Assembly: GCF_900206265.1 (NCBI RefSeq)
Contig: NZ_LT907782.1
Coordinates: 1,178,001-1,242,000, forward strand
Length of the DNA stretch: 64,000 nucleotides
Origin: Nitrosomonas ureae
GTDB lineage: Bacteria; Pseudomonadota; Gammaproteobacteria; Burkholderiales; Nitrosomonadaceae
Direction of reading: 5' to 3'
Each line of letters starts with the position of its first letter. The stretch's first letter is position 1. Positions 50,126 through 57,607 of the stretch are shown piece by piece. Position numbers and translations under genes: made by a program. The notes below the pieces were generated by a model. That model saw only the letters and a list, made by a program, of their open reading frames with translations. It ran no database searches and was not told the origin of the DNA.

Positions 50126-50448
50126 TTTTTTTCGCGCGCCTTAACGACTGAATTCCAAAATGCTATTGATAAACCATGCAAGGCTTCCGGGATACGAATC
50201 AGCGCCTCAAGGTTGTCATCATTAAATTCAACCGGCTGATTATCATCAGCAAGGAAATCCTCCCATCCTGATAATTTCTTGCGCATTAAATCCTGCTGCG
50301 GCAATTTGCGCAGCTCATCCAGTTCGCCAACGTCGGTACGCAGGAATATCGCTTTGAATTTTGAATGATCATGCCCGCACTTTTCATTCGGGGTGTACAC
50401 ATCCACTTGAGCGGTGAACGTTGGTTTCTTTGTTATTTTGAATGCCAT
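50122..50448 (-). CDS. Tail assembly chaperone (G-like)
   Basis: 108 residues: MAFKITKKPTFTAQVDVYTP, then FKAIFLRTDVGELDELRKLP and ALHGLSIAFWNSVV. It matches small tail-assembly chaperones located between tail tube and tape measure. The short form ends at TAG after the slip site; the long form continues into the T region. Confidence 0.85.
   Translation of the reverse strand: MAFKITKKPTFTAQVDVYTPNEKCGHDHSKFKAIFLRTDVGELDELRKLPQQDLMRKKLSGWEDFLADDNQPVEFNDDNLEALIRIPEALHGLSIAFWNSVVKAREKN
50125..50131 (-). promoter_or_regulatory. Slippery site A AAA AAC for -1 frameshifting
   Basis: The G gene ends GAA AAA AAC TAG. The heptamer A AAA AAC in zero frame is a classical -1 slip site and the next -1 codon (CTA) opens the DUF1799 frame. 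The stop directly follows the heptamer. Confidence 0.88.
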
Positions 50449-50463
50449 GATTTACCTTATTGA

Positions 50464-51396
50464 TTATGTCAATGCGATCGACAATTCGTCATTGCCGGTA
50501 TCCGGGAGCAATTGCAGAGCAAGCCCCAGCATTACCACACCATCTTTATCCTGGTATTGCGGATTCGTCAGCTGCACTTTTGGCGCTGAGATTGTGAAGG
50601 TTTTGCCAGCACCACTGCCATGCGTCATTGATATGGCCGCAAGGGTTCCGTCTCGAACCATGTTATGCCATGCCTTAGTTGCTACGGATGTCATAGGTAT
50701 TGATATGCTTCCGGTAACACGCCGATCGGTGATCAGAACTTCTTCCAGGGTTGGCATGTTGCGATACACAACTGTATTGCCTAAATCCAAAGAGAATTGA
50801 TCGAATGGGTTAGTGGCTCCATGCAAAGTGAAAGCGGTAGTGTTTACCTTATTCACAGCTTGCGGAGCCAGGAATGCGGAGTAATCGGAATCTGTCGGTA
50901 GCGCGGTATCCGTTGTGTTTGAATATAGGCCGGTCAGCTTGACACTCACCCTCGGTATGCCGCGCGAGTTAAGCGTAAATGTCGCCGTCCCCATGCATCC
51001 AATCATTTTATGCAGCAGGCCATCCAGGAAGTAATAAATGGATACTGACTTGAAAGCGGTAGATATCGGCTCATAAGTAACGCTGGTATCTGCCACGATG
51101 GTTTCACCGAACCCGCAGGCTTTCAGCAACGCAGCCCAGCCTGGCACGACCCCTGCTGCTGATGCTCCGGCTAATTCAAATTCAACAGTCAGCTCGGAAT
51201 GGGCAGAAACCTGCACGCTGCCTGACGAGCCCAGGTATGGTTTTACGTTATCCCGCTCCGCAAACTCTGCCACCACTGGCTGCACGTCAGATACTTTGGC
51301 GAGTATGGAATTAGCTGCTGATGTTGGTACGATATCAACGCCGTTTGTGGTTTCTTCTTTCACCGCTAAAACCACATTGCGCATTAGCTTTGCCAT
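50464..51396 (-). CDS. Tail tube protein
   Basis: 310 residues. Pattern of the siphophage tail-tube family: LMRNVVLAVKEETTNGVDIV start, FELAGASAAGVVPGWAALLK, ACGFGETIVADTSVTYEPIS, and a C-terminal ISMTHGSGAGKTFTISAPKV domain. Polymerises around the tape measure. Position between terminator and chaperone agrees. Confidence 0.86.
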   Translation of the reverse strand: MAKLMRNVVLAVKEETTNGVDIVPTSAANSILAKVSDVQPVVAEFAERDNVKPYLGSSGSVQVSAHSELTVEFELAGASAAGVVPGWAALLKACGFGETIVADTSVTYEPISTAFKSVSIYYFLDGLLHKMIGCMGTATFTLNSRGIPRVSVKLTGLYSNTTDTALPTDSDYSAFLAPQAVNKVNTTAFTLHGATNPFDQFSLDLGNTVVYRNMPTLEEVLITDRRVTGSISIPMTSVATKAWHNMVRDGTLAAISMTHGSGAGKTFTISAPKVQLTNPQYQDKDGVVMLGLALQLLPDTGNDELSIALT

Positions 51397-51405
51397 GTTT
51401 GCTCC

Positions 51406-51750
51406 TTAAGTAGTCGTTCGGATTCTAAAATTTTGGAAATAGGCATACACGCCCGGCAACTCTTCGAAAGAAGCATCGCCGCTTTCTTCTTCGGTGATGA
51501 AACCGGTGATGGCCTCCATTGCCGTTTGGATGGCCGCTTTGTAAGTTGAGAGTTCTGTTTTGGTATAGGCGAAGGTAACTACCGTTATCACGTGCTGTGT
51601 ATAGCCTCCGCCAAGAACCCAGTCTGATTCCGGCGTGCTGTCGATTTCAAACACGATGGCAGGAAATGTTGGTTCCGGCGGCAATTCGACTGCCCAGGAG
51701 TTAGCCAGCACAGCAGCCAATGCTGTGGTGACTGTGGTTCCTATGGTCAT
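51406..51750 (-). CDS. Tail terminator-like protein
   Basis: 114 residues. VTTALAAVLANSWAVELPPE, then FPAIVFEIDSTPESDWVLGG and an alternating strand YTQHVITVVTFAYTKTEL fit gpU-type tail terminator folds. Located between the HK97 gp10-like gene and tail tube, the expected site. Overlaps the upstream gene by four bases. Confidence 0.78.
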   Translation of the reverse strand: MTIGTTVTTALAAVLANSWAVELPPEPTFPAIVFEIDSTPESDWVLGGGYTQHVITVVTFAYTKTELSTYKAAIQTAMEAITGFITEEESGDASFEELPGVYAYFQNFRIRTTT

Positions 51751-52301
51751 GGGTTGTTGTATTTAGCCAGGTCTTTGACTAGACGATCTTCCATTGCGGC
51801 GATGGCTTCTTGTTTTTTGTTAACCAATGCTTGTCCAATAAATGATCTTCCGGGAATTCTTCTTGCACTTTGAGCGTTCCTTATTGCTTGCTTCTTTCCA
51901 GTGCCACCTCTTAATGCTTCCCCTGGGCCACGTGGAATCCACCCAAATTCAAGAAAACTCCAATAATAAGGATCATCGACATATCGAATACTGCCCTTAC
52001 GCAGCACAAGCTTGCTCTTCTTCATCGCACTTTTGGTCAGATCCTTGCCGTGTCTGACACCAAGGTGATATTGCTCAACGCCCTGGGGAACCCTGCTTTC
52101 ACGTTTAATTGCAATGTTTCTAATCAACGCCCCACTTTTATTGAATCCATGGGATTGAGCAATTGCCTTTGCTTCTTTGCGTAATACCCCACCACCCGTG
52201 GCCGCCATTCTGCGCGAAGTTTTATGCACCATTTCTTGGCGCAACTCCAGGAATTTTCCCAGCAACTTATCCCCGCCAGTGATAATAGTCTTACCTGCCA
52301 T
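51747..52301 (-). CDS. HK97 gp10-family tail-completion protein
   Basis: About 184 residues from MAGKTIITGGDKLL (a run GGGGGA serves as ribosome site; an in-frame start at 52319 lies within it). Conserved DDPYYWSFLEFGWIPR and a Lys/Arg-rich IPGRSFIGQALVNKKQEAI end match the family. Bridges head and tail. Overlaps the adaptor gene by 11 bases. Confidence 0.87.
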   Translation of the reverse strand: MAGKTIITGGDKLLGKFLELRQEMVHKTSRRMAATGGGVLRKEAKAIAQSHGFNKSGALIRNIAIKRESRVPQGVEQYHLGVRHGKDLTKSAMKKSKLVLRKGSIRYVDDPYYWSFLEFGWIPRGPGEALRGGTGKKQAIRNAQSARRIPGRSFIGQALVNKKQEAIAAMEDRLVKDLAKYNNP

Positions 52302-52638
52302 GATTCCCCCCGGTATCACAGGTAATAATCAAATACTCATTGGCTTCCATAAAATTATTCACATGCCGAACATTGAAATACTTGCCGTTAAACATGATCC
52401 TCATTTGATTAGTCACGCCTTCCAGAAAGTACAGAGTAAATTCAGTGCGAGATTCCAATGTTCGGCCACCTTGTTGAGTAATCGAACGCTCATTGCCGGA
52501 TAGGTTGTTGACCTTCGCCCAGATATTCGCCGCAAAATCAGTCCATGTATCTATCATCCCACCCTCGTCATCCTTAGTCTGACTAAGCTGCTGAATGGTT
52601 ATTTGTTTATTCAGTTGGCCTGCGCCCGGTACCGGCAT
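52291..52638 (-). CDS. Head-tail adaptor (SPP1 gp16-like)
   Basis: 115 residues. LNKQITIQQLSQTKDDEGGM, TDFAANIWAKVNNLSGNERS and RTEFTLYFLEGVTNQMRIMF are typical of Phage_H_T_join proteins, which close the head after packaging. It follows the connector gene by two bases. Confidence 0.87.
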   Translation of the reverse strand: MPVPGAGQLNKQITIQQLSQTKDDEGGMIDTWTDFAANIWAKVNNLSGNERSITQQGGRTLESRTEFTLYFLEGVTNQMRIMFNGKYFNVRHVNNFMEANEYLIITCDTGGNHGR

Positions 52639-52640
52639 GG

Positions 52641-53210
52641 TTATAAGTTATAAATTCGGTAAGCATTCAGCAGGTTGTCAACAAAATCCATTTTGCTTAC
52701 GATGTTTCCGACATTCACAGATTCACGATTCCGGAACCAGTGGCTGATTTGCAATTTCATCCATTGCTTAAGTGCCTCGGGTACGGCATCTGCATTGGCA
52801 TATCCGGCTACATAGCGGACACGAACATTGTTGATCCCGTTGTATAATTGCGGCCAGGATTTATTTGGCGCGATTACTACACGTGCGATTGAATTGCTGG
52901 CGTTATCCAAGACATACTCTGTGCTGGCCAACGTTTGCTCAGCCCCTTCCCAATCAGTAAATTTAACACTGGTGATACTTGCGACCGGAACCCGATGCAG
53001 GCGCATTTCACTCATAAAACAATCCAAGGATAATTCCCAGGTCTGCGGCAACAGCGCCCGCCCTGTTTCCTCTTCACATAGATTCCGCGCCGCTTTAATT
53101 AAAGATTGAATAAGCTCATCCTCAGCACTGCTAGTCCAACGCAAATGGGCCTTTGCCTGCGCGAGAGTCAAAGGCTCAGTGGCAGGAGCTGTGATTAATT
53201 TTTCAGGCAT
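52641..53210 (-). CDS. Head-tail connector (gp6-like)
   Basis: 189 residues. N-terminal helix EPLTLAQAKAHLRWTSSAED, AARNLCEEETGRALLPQTWE, and a C-terminal helical part VPEALKQWMKLQISHWFRNR match phage gp6-like connectors that form the ring below the portal. Confidence 0.88.
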   Translation of the reverse strand: MPEKLITAPATEPLTLAQAKAHLRWTSSAEDELIQSLIKAARNLCEEETGRALLPQTWELSLDCFMSEMRLHRVPVASITSVKFTDWEGAEQTLASTEYVLDNASNSIARVVIAPNKSWPQLYNGINNVRVRYVAGYANADAVPEALKQWMKLQISHWFRNRESVNVGNIVSKMDFVDNLLNAYRIYNL

Positions 53211-53216
53211 GAGTGA

Positions 53217-53432
53217 TTATTTTGTGAGATGCTTTTTAATCACAGGATCTTTCAACGAAAGGCAGTAATCCACAGCAGATTGATTTGCATCAACGGATGA
53301 TCCTAAATTTTTAATCACATTCGGATCCGCCTCGATAATGTTATCCGACTCATAACGCACGCCATTCAGAGTAAATCCGCCCAAAACCCTGGCGCGTTGC
53401 ATCGTGTCTGTTTTCTCTTTTTTACTTGTCAT
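53217..53432 (-). CDS. Small phage protein of head region
   Basis: About 71 residues from MTSKKEKTDTMQRARVLGGF; an upstream in-frame start at 53540 is less likely. It contains ESDNIIEADPNVIKNLGSSV, a pattern of short head-associated proteins with no clear function. Overlaps the ubiquitin-like gene by 11 bases. Confidence 0.7.
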   Translation of the reverse strand: MTSKKEKTDTMQRARVLGGFTLNGVRYESDNIIEADPNVIKNLGSSVDANQSAVDYCLSLKDPVIKKHLTK

Positions 53433-53682
53433 CTTGGTTTTGTGGCGCAGCATCAGCAGGTTTTGGGCCAATGGCGGTAAACGAAGAATTTTCGAAAGCA
53501 ATGGTTTTCTGCCCAGAAACCAATTCTCCACTTTCACCATTTTTATGCTTGAACGTTATTGATTCAACTTTAGTCGGATCAATACCCGCCAGTTCAGCCA
53601 CCTTTTCTCGACCTAATTTGTATGATCTACGATCAAGCGCTTTGCCAAGCTCGTGTTTATTTCCATTCACCGTTATTTTCAT
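53422..53682 (-). CDS. Small phage protein with ubiquitin-like pattern
   Basis: 86 residues: MKITVNGNKHELGKAL, YKLGREKVAELAGIDPTKVE, SITFKHKNGESGELVSGQKT, IAFENSSFTAIGPKP. The order strand-strand-helix(GREKVAELAG)-strand-strand ending FTAI resembles bacterial multiubiquitin-type beta-grasp domains. No C-terminal GlyGly is present. Its place between capsid and connector genes is unusual for such a fold. Family assignment is tentative. Confidence 0.6.
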   Translation of the reverse strand: MKITVNGNKHELGKALDRRSYKLGREKVAELAGIDPTKVESITFKHKNGESGELVSGQKTIAFENSSFTAIGPKPADAAPQNQDDK

Positions 53683-53761
53683 TTCATCACCTAAAGTAAA
53701 ATACGAATAATTTTATGTTCCATTCGTAACGGGAATTACCGTCACGAATGGTTGAAAGCAA

Positions 53762-54184
53762 TTAAACAGGCGGGTTAGGTGTAGGCATGTTGGCCGGGTT
53801 GCCCAGGATGGCAACAGCAGACAATAAAGCTGCACTGGCATTGCCCACAGGGGTGATGGTCAACCGCGTGTAGCGTTTGTTTCCAATGTAGCCAAGTTTG
53901 CGGCATTCGTTGTCGTCATCGAACTGGAACGCTGCCAAGACTTCTGTACCTAGCAAGTATTTATCATCTACCGCATTAGCTCCAGACATTCCCGAATCAT
54001 CACTTTCTTCCAGCAACACAGTAAATGTTGCATCGGCGTCTCCGATCGATCCGGTGGCAATTACATATTCCAGGGTATCGAATCCCTGGCGGTCAATAAT
54101 TTGGCCAACTTGCGCGGTTGTGTCTGCCACGGATACCGGGCTGATGACGCGCTTTACATCAACATTGTTATGTCCATCACGCAT
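53762..54184 (-). CDS. Head decoration candidate
   Basis: 140 residues: RVISPVSVADTTAQVGQIID, TLEYVIATGSIGDADATFTV, KRYTRLTITPVGNASAALLS. It is a beta-rich protein found directly after HK97-type capsid genes in many prophages and is probably exposed on the head. Function not shown by sequence. Confidence 0.75.
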   Translation of the reverse strand: MRDGHNNVDVKRVISPVSVADTTAQVGQIIDRQGFDTLEYVIATGSIGDADATFTVLLEESDDSGMSGANAVDDKYLLGTEVLAAFQFDDDNECRKLGYIGNKRYTRLTITPVGNASAALLSAVAILGNPANMPTPNPPV

Positions 54185-54203
54185 TATGTGTCTCCTAAAT
54201 AAG

Positions 54204-54223
54204 AAACCCGCCGAAGCGGGTTT
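54204..54223 (-). terminator. Terminator after the capsid gene
   Basis: Perfect 8-bp stem AAACCCGC (54204-54211) / GCGGGTTT (54216-54223) with a tetraloop (TTCG on the minus strand) between the capsid gene and the decoration candidate. The following T run is weak, so read-through is likely. Confidence 0.75.
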
Positions 54224-54247
54224 TATGGATATCTACAAATCAAACTT

Positions 54248-55624
54248 TTAGCTTTCGGCGAATTTCATTAATTTGATAGCTTCAAAGTTTTTGATGCCGC
54301 CACCGACACGCTTTCGGAAATTGAATTTCGTGGTTCCCTTAGTGGTAAGGTTGTCACGAATCAATGTAATACCTTTACGATCCACTATACGGTAAGCGCG
54401 TTTGAAGTTTGCGTATGCAATAGAGTAGGAATTAGCTTCAATCACTGGCATGTTGTCATCGATCACCACAGGCGCACCTAATACTAGTCCGGAGAATTGT
54501 CCTGTAGGATCAAGCTGAAACAGATAAAAATGTCCAGTTCCATCTTTGATCTGACGCACTTTTGCCAGACTGGTATCAGCCATCAGTAATTGCGCGTCTG
54601 TCCGATAGATCGATTTCAACGAATGAAGAAAATCAATTATCTTATCGCCGGGATTGGATGCTGCAAATACGCCAGCTCCACCAGACGGAACATAGCCAAC
54701 TTTACCCCAGGCGTAGGATGCATTTGCAACCATTGGGTATTTTAGAATACCGCGCGGTTTTTTTACCCCAGTGCCATTGATGAATGCATCGGCTTCTGCT
54801 TCACCAAAACCTATTCCAGCTTCTTCAACAATATCAGACTCAATATCAAAGTCGGCATCTTCCAGGGACTCATTATAGGCCCAGGGTTCTATTTCCATTT
54901 CTTCAGCAAGGATTTCTATCGCTGCATATTTCGCATTGGTTGTTTCTCCACCCGCCTCACCTTCTCCAACCCAGCGTGCTGATGTTCCGCTGGTTTTGAC
55001 ACGAGACTTCAATCCCATGGCGCCAATGGTGCGCACATCGGCAATATTTCTTAATGCAGCAACAGTGCCCGCAACCCGATCAATACTTGCTTCCATTTCA
55101 GAGTGAATCAATAATCCGCCATCCACATCGGATCCACGCTGGAATGCCTTCTTCTCCAATTTGGATAATTGGCTCGCATCCCCACCCTTGCGCAAGAACT
55201 TTTGCAGCGCCACTTTATATTCCAGTTGCTCCGGAGTTAAACCTTTGGTATCAATTGCCTGCGGACGATTGGATTTTTTGGCGACTTCCTGAATATCTCT
55301 GCTGAGTTGCGTTAAGTCGGAATCAATCTTCGCAACCTTTTCTACAGTGTCCGCAGGCGCATATCCTTTTTCTTCAATGGCCTTCAGCCTTGAATCATTA
55401 GCCGCCTTGTACTGTTCCCACGCATCGCCTTGTTTCTTAAGCAAATCTGTGATCTCTCCCATATTGACTGTATCACCCATCAGGAATGGAAGTAATGCTG
55501 CCGCCCCTAGCGCTTCCGGAGAAATGAGATCTGCAGTTGTAACGATATCGCAGGCTGTCAGGATGAACATAACACTCACGACAAAAACAATTGTCGCTAA
55601 TCTTGATTTGATTATGGAATTCAT
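54248..55624 (-). CDS. HK97-type major capsid protein
   Basis: 458 residues as an open frame. The N-terminal 54 residues (VFVVSVMFILTACDIVTTAD) look like a lipoprotein signal and are not part of known capsid proteins. The capsid proper begins at Met55 (MGEITDLLKKQGDAWEQYKA) with a coiled scaffold (delta) region, then the HK97 fold: KAFQRGSDVDGGLLIHSEME, VKTSGTSARWVGEGEAGGET, EPWAYNESLEDADFDIESDI, GTGVKKPRGILKY, and the C-terminal VDRKGITLIRDNLTTKGTTK. The frame's first ATG has the better ribosome site (AAGGGAAA). Confidence 0.9.
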   Translation of the reverse strand: MNSIIKSRLATIVFVVSVMFILTACDIVTTADLISPEALGAAALLPFLMGDTVNMGEITDLLKKQGDAWEQYKAANDSRLKAIEEKGYAPADTVEKVAKIDSDLTQLSRDIQEVAKKSNRPQAIDTKGLTPEQLEYKVALQKFLRKGGDASQLSKLEKKAFQRGSDVDGGLLIHSEMEASIDRVAGTVAALRNIADVRTIGAMGLKSRVKTSGTSARWVGEGEAGGETTNAKYAAIEILAEEMEIEPWAYNESLEDADFDIESDIVEEAGIGFGEAEADAFINGTGVKKPRGILKYPMVANASYAWGKVGYVPSGGAGVFAASNPGDKIIDFLHSLKSIYRTDAQLLMADTSLAKVRQIKDGTGHFYLFQLDPTGQFSGLVLGAPVVIDDNMPVIEANSYSIAYANFKRAYRIVDRKGITLIRDNLTTKGTTKFNFRKRVGGGIKNFEAIKLMKFAES

Positions 55625-55640
55625 TTGATTTCCCTTACTG

Positions 55641-56351
55641 TTATTGATTGGAAAAAATTGAGATGTTTCTTTTTAAATGTGCCGCCAGCTCATCCATTAC
55701 CTCAGCGTCGCACTGATCTAAGGATTTGAATCCGTGAGCCAGAATTGCTTTTGACTCACTGCGAGAGAACCCGGCATCACGCAGGGCACGCTCGGCTATT
55801 TTGATATTGAGCCCGCTTTTAACCGATAACACGCGAGCTTCCGTGTTTGCTGGAAATGTCACCAAAGACACTTCCATCAATTTGATTTTTGTTAATGTTC
55901 GGTAAGCTTCATCAGGCCCAGGATTGTCATTGCGCTTCCATTCAACAGGAATATAACCAATGGATAATCCGTTGATTGCGGGTCGGGGTGACATCTTCAT
56001 CAACGTGTAGGCATCACGACCGCGTTCGATATCTGCCAGTATCGCATCCATCTTCAGGCCGGTGTCATCCTCACCCATGTCGCTGATGATTCCGATCGGC
56101 GTCATGTCTTCGGCCGTTCCTGACCAGCCGCCATGCTGTAGCAACAATGATGGCCATATGCCTGTTTTCTTAATTTCTTTTAACGTTTCCCGAAATGCGC
56201 CTTTTTGTATTGCATCGCCATAACTATCCACATTGCCGAACACAGCGCCGTATCCGGAAAACTTCATCTCTTTGCTATCGACCTGATCCTCTCCGGTGCC
56301 ATCTGAGAATTTCAACTCCATCAAGCTGCAGTTAAGATGCTGTATCGCCAT
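55641..56351 (-). CDS. HK97-family prohead protease
   Basis: About 236 residues from MAIQHLNCSLMELKFS (AAGGAA ribosome site; in-frame upstream start at 56402). Peptidase U35/S78 pattern: FSGYGAVFGNVDSYGDAI, His in WPSLLLQHGG, Ser in INGLSIGYIPVEWKR. Cuts the capsid delta domain during maturation. Overlaps the portal gene by 20 bases. Confidence 0.92.
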   Translation of the reverse strand: MAIQHLNCSLMELKFSDGTGEDQVDSKEMKFSGYGAVFGNVDSYGDAIQKGAFRETLKEIKKTGIWPSLLLQHGGWSGTAEDMTPIGIISDMGEDDTGLKMDAILADIERGRDAYTLMKMSPRPAINGLSIGYIPVEWKRNDNPGPDEAYRTLTKIKLMEVSLVTFPANTEARVLSVKSGLNIKIAERALRDAGFSRSESKAILAHGFKSLDQCDAEVMDELAAHLKRNISIFSNQ

Positions 56352-57600
56352 TGTCATTTCCTTGCTTGTCTGAATTGTCGGGATCTTCTGTTGATGTACC
56401 ACCGGGCTGTTCTGTATTCATGGCCACACGGTATTCGTCGCCGCCTTCATACGGGTTCATTTCTTCCAAATCCCTGACCTCGTTTGGATTCATCGCACCT
56501 ATGTTGCACATCTTGGTGTAGTAATCCGCGCGATCTTTGGTGGCTCCCTGCATCAGAGCATTAACAACAAACTTTGGGTAATAACCTTCTTTTCTTTCCA
56601 CTTCGGTAAGTAAGTTTACTGATGCTGACTGGCTAACCCGTGCATACCAGGATAGAAGCGTGTATTTGACATGCGCGCCAAACATTGCTTCGGCTGAAGC
56701 GTATGTGGCCGCCTTATCCGAGTGGCCGATCATTATTGGCATCACCCGAGCGCTTCTGCAGATTTCTTCTACTTGAAATCGCCTTTGCTCCAAATGTTGG
56801 GCATCCACGCCTGTCATCGCCAACGATTGCCATTTAAGCCCGCCATGTAATATTGCGGTCCTATAAGCGTTTTCATTTCCACCCTGCATGGATTGCCAAG
56901 CTTCTCTTAATTCATCAAGAGTTTCTTTTTTTAAGGTTGAGTCAGTTGATAGTACCCCACCGGTACGAGCGCCATTGCTAAACATTCTTGCGCCATGTTC
57001 TTCGGCTGCCAGTGATAAGCCTATCGCCTCGCGAGCTAGTTTCACCGCTTCCATACCGATCACCCCATCCCAGGATGGTCCGCGGATGTGCCACATGTTC
57101 TCGCAGGAAACCTTAATTAATCCTCCTTTGCCGTCGTAAACTTCAAAGCGCCGATCCCAACCATCCCTGACAATCCGCACGCTTTCCGGAGTAAATGGCA
57201 ATAGCTCTACTATTTCGCCGCGCAGTCCACGCACTTTATATACATAGGCATTGAAATGGATCGCCAGATGAAGACCGATTTGCTCTCTAAGTTCAAATGA
57301 TGTTTGCCACTCATTTGGCCTTAGATAAAGTAATTCATATAATGAATGATCGTCAGCAATATCCGATCCGCGGCCGCTCGATCGTTTCTTGTATAACTTG
57401 AACGGAACCTGCGCCAATCCTTCAGCAATGACTCGCGCGCATGCAAATACAGTGCTGACATGTAATGCATTGCGCCAGGTTACCGATACTCCGCTCTTGG
57501 AATTTGTTGTGCCAAAAATCTCTTTGTACAAATCCCTGGCGTTGATTATGGATTCACTTTTCTTGCCCCACGGAATCAGTGATGAAATTGAAAAACTCAT
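56332..57600 (-). CDS. Portal protein (HK97 family)
   Basis: About 422 residues from ATG at 57600 (an upstream TTG is also in frame). Pattern VTWRNALHVSTVFACARVIA, EGLAQVPFKLYKKR, MWHIRGPSWDGVIGMEAVKL and GHSDKAATYASAEAMFGAHV is the HK97 portal family. Forms the dodecameric ring for DNA entry and tail attachment. The C-terminus is acidic and Asn/Asp-rich. Confidence 0.94.
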   Translation of the reverse strand: MSFSISSLIPWGKKSESIINARDLYKEIFGTTNSKSGVSVTWRNALHVSTVFACARVIAEGLAQVPFKLYKKRSSGRGSDIADDHSLYELLYLRPNEWQTSFELREQIGLHLAIHFNAYVYKVRGLRGEIVELLPFTPESVRIVRDGWDRRFEVYDGKGGLIKVSCENMWHIRGPSWDGVIGMEAVKLAREAIGLSLAAEEHGARMFSNGARTGGVLSTDSTLKKETLDELREAWQSMQGGNENAYRTAILHGGLKWQSLAMTGVDAQHLEQRRFQVEEICRSARVMPIMIGHSDKAATYASAEAMFGAHVKYTLLSWYARVSQSASVNLLTEVERKEGYYPKFVVNALMQGATKDRADYYTKMCNIGAMNPNEVRDLEEMNPYEGGDEYRVAMNTEQPGGTSTEDPDNSDKQGNDNGDTAS

Positions 57601-57607
57601 GAGCGCC

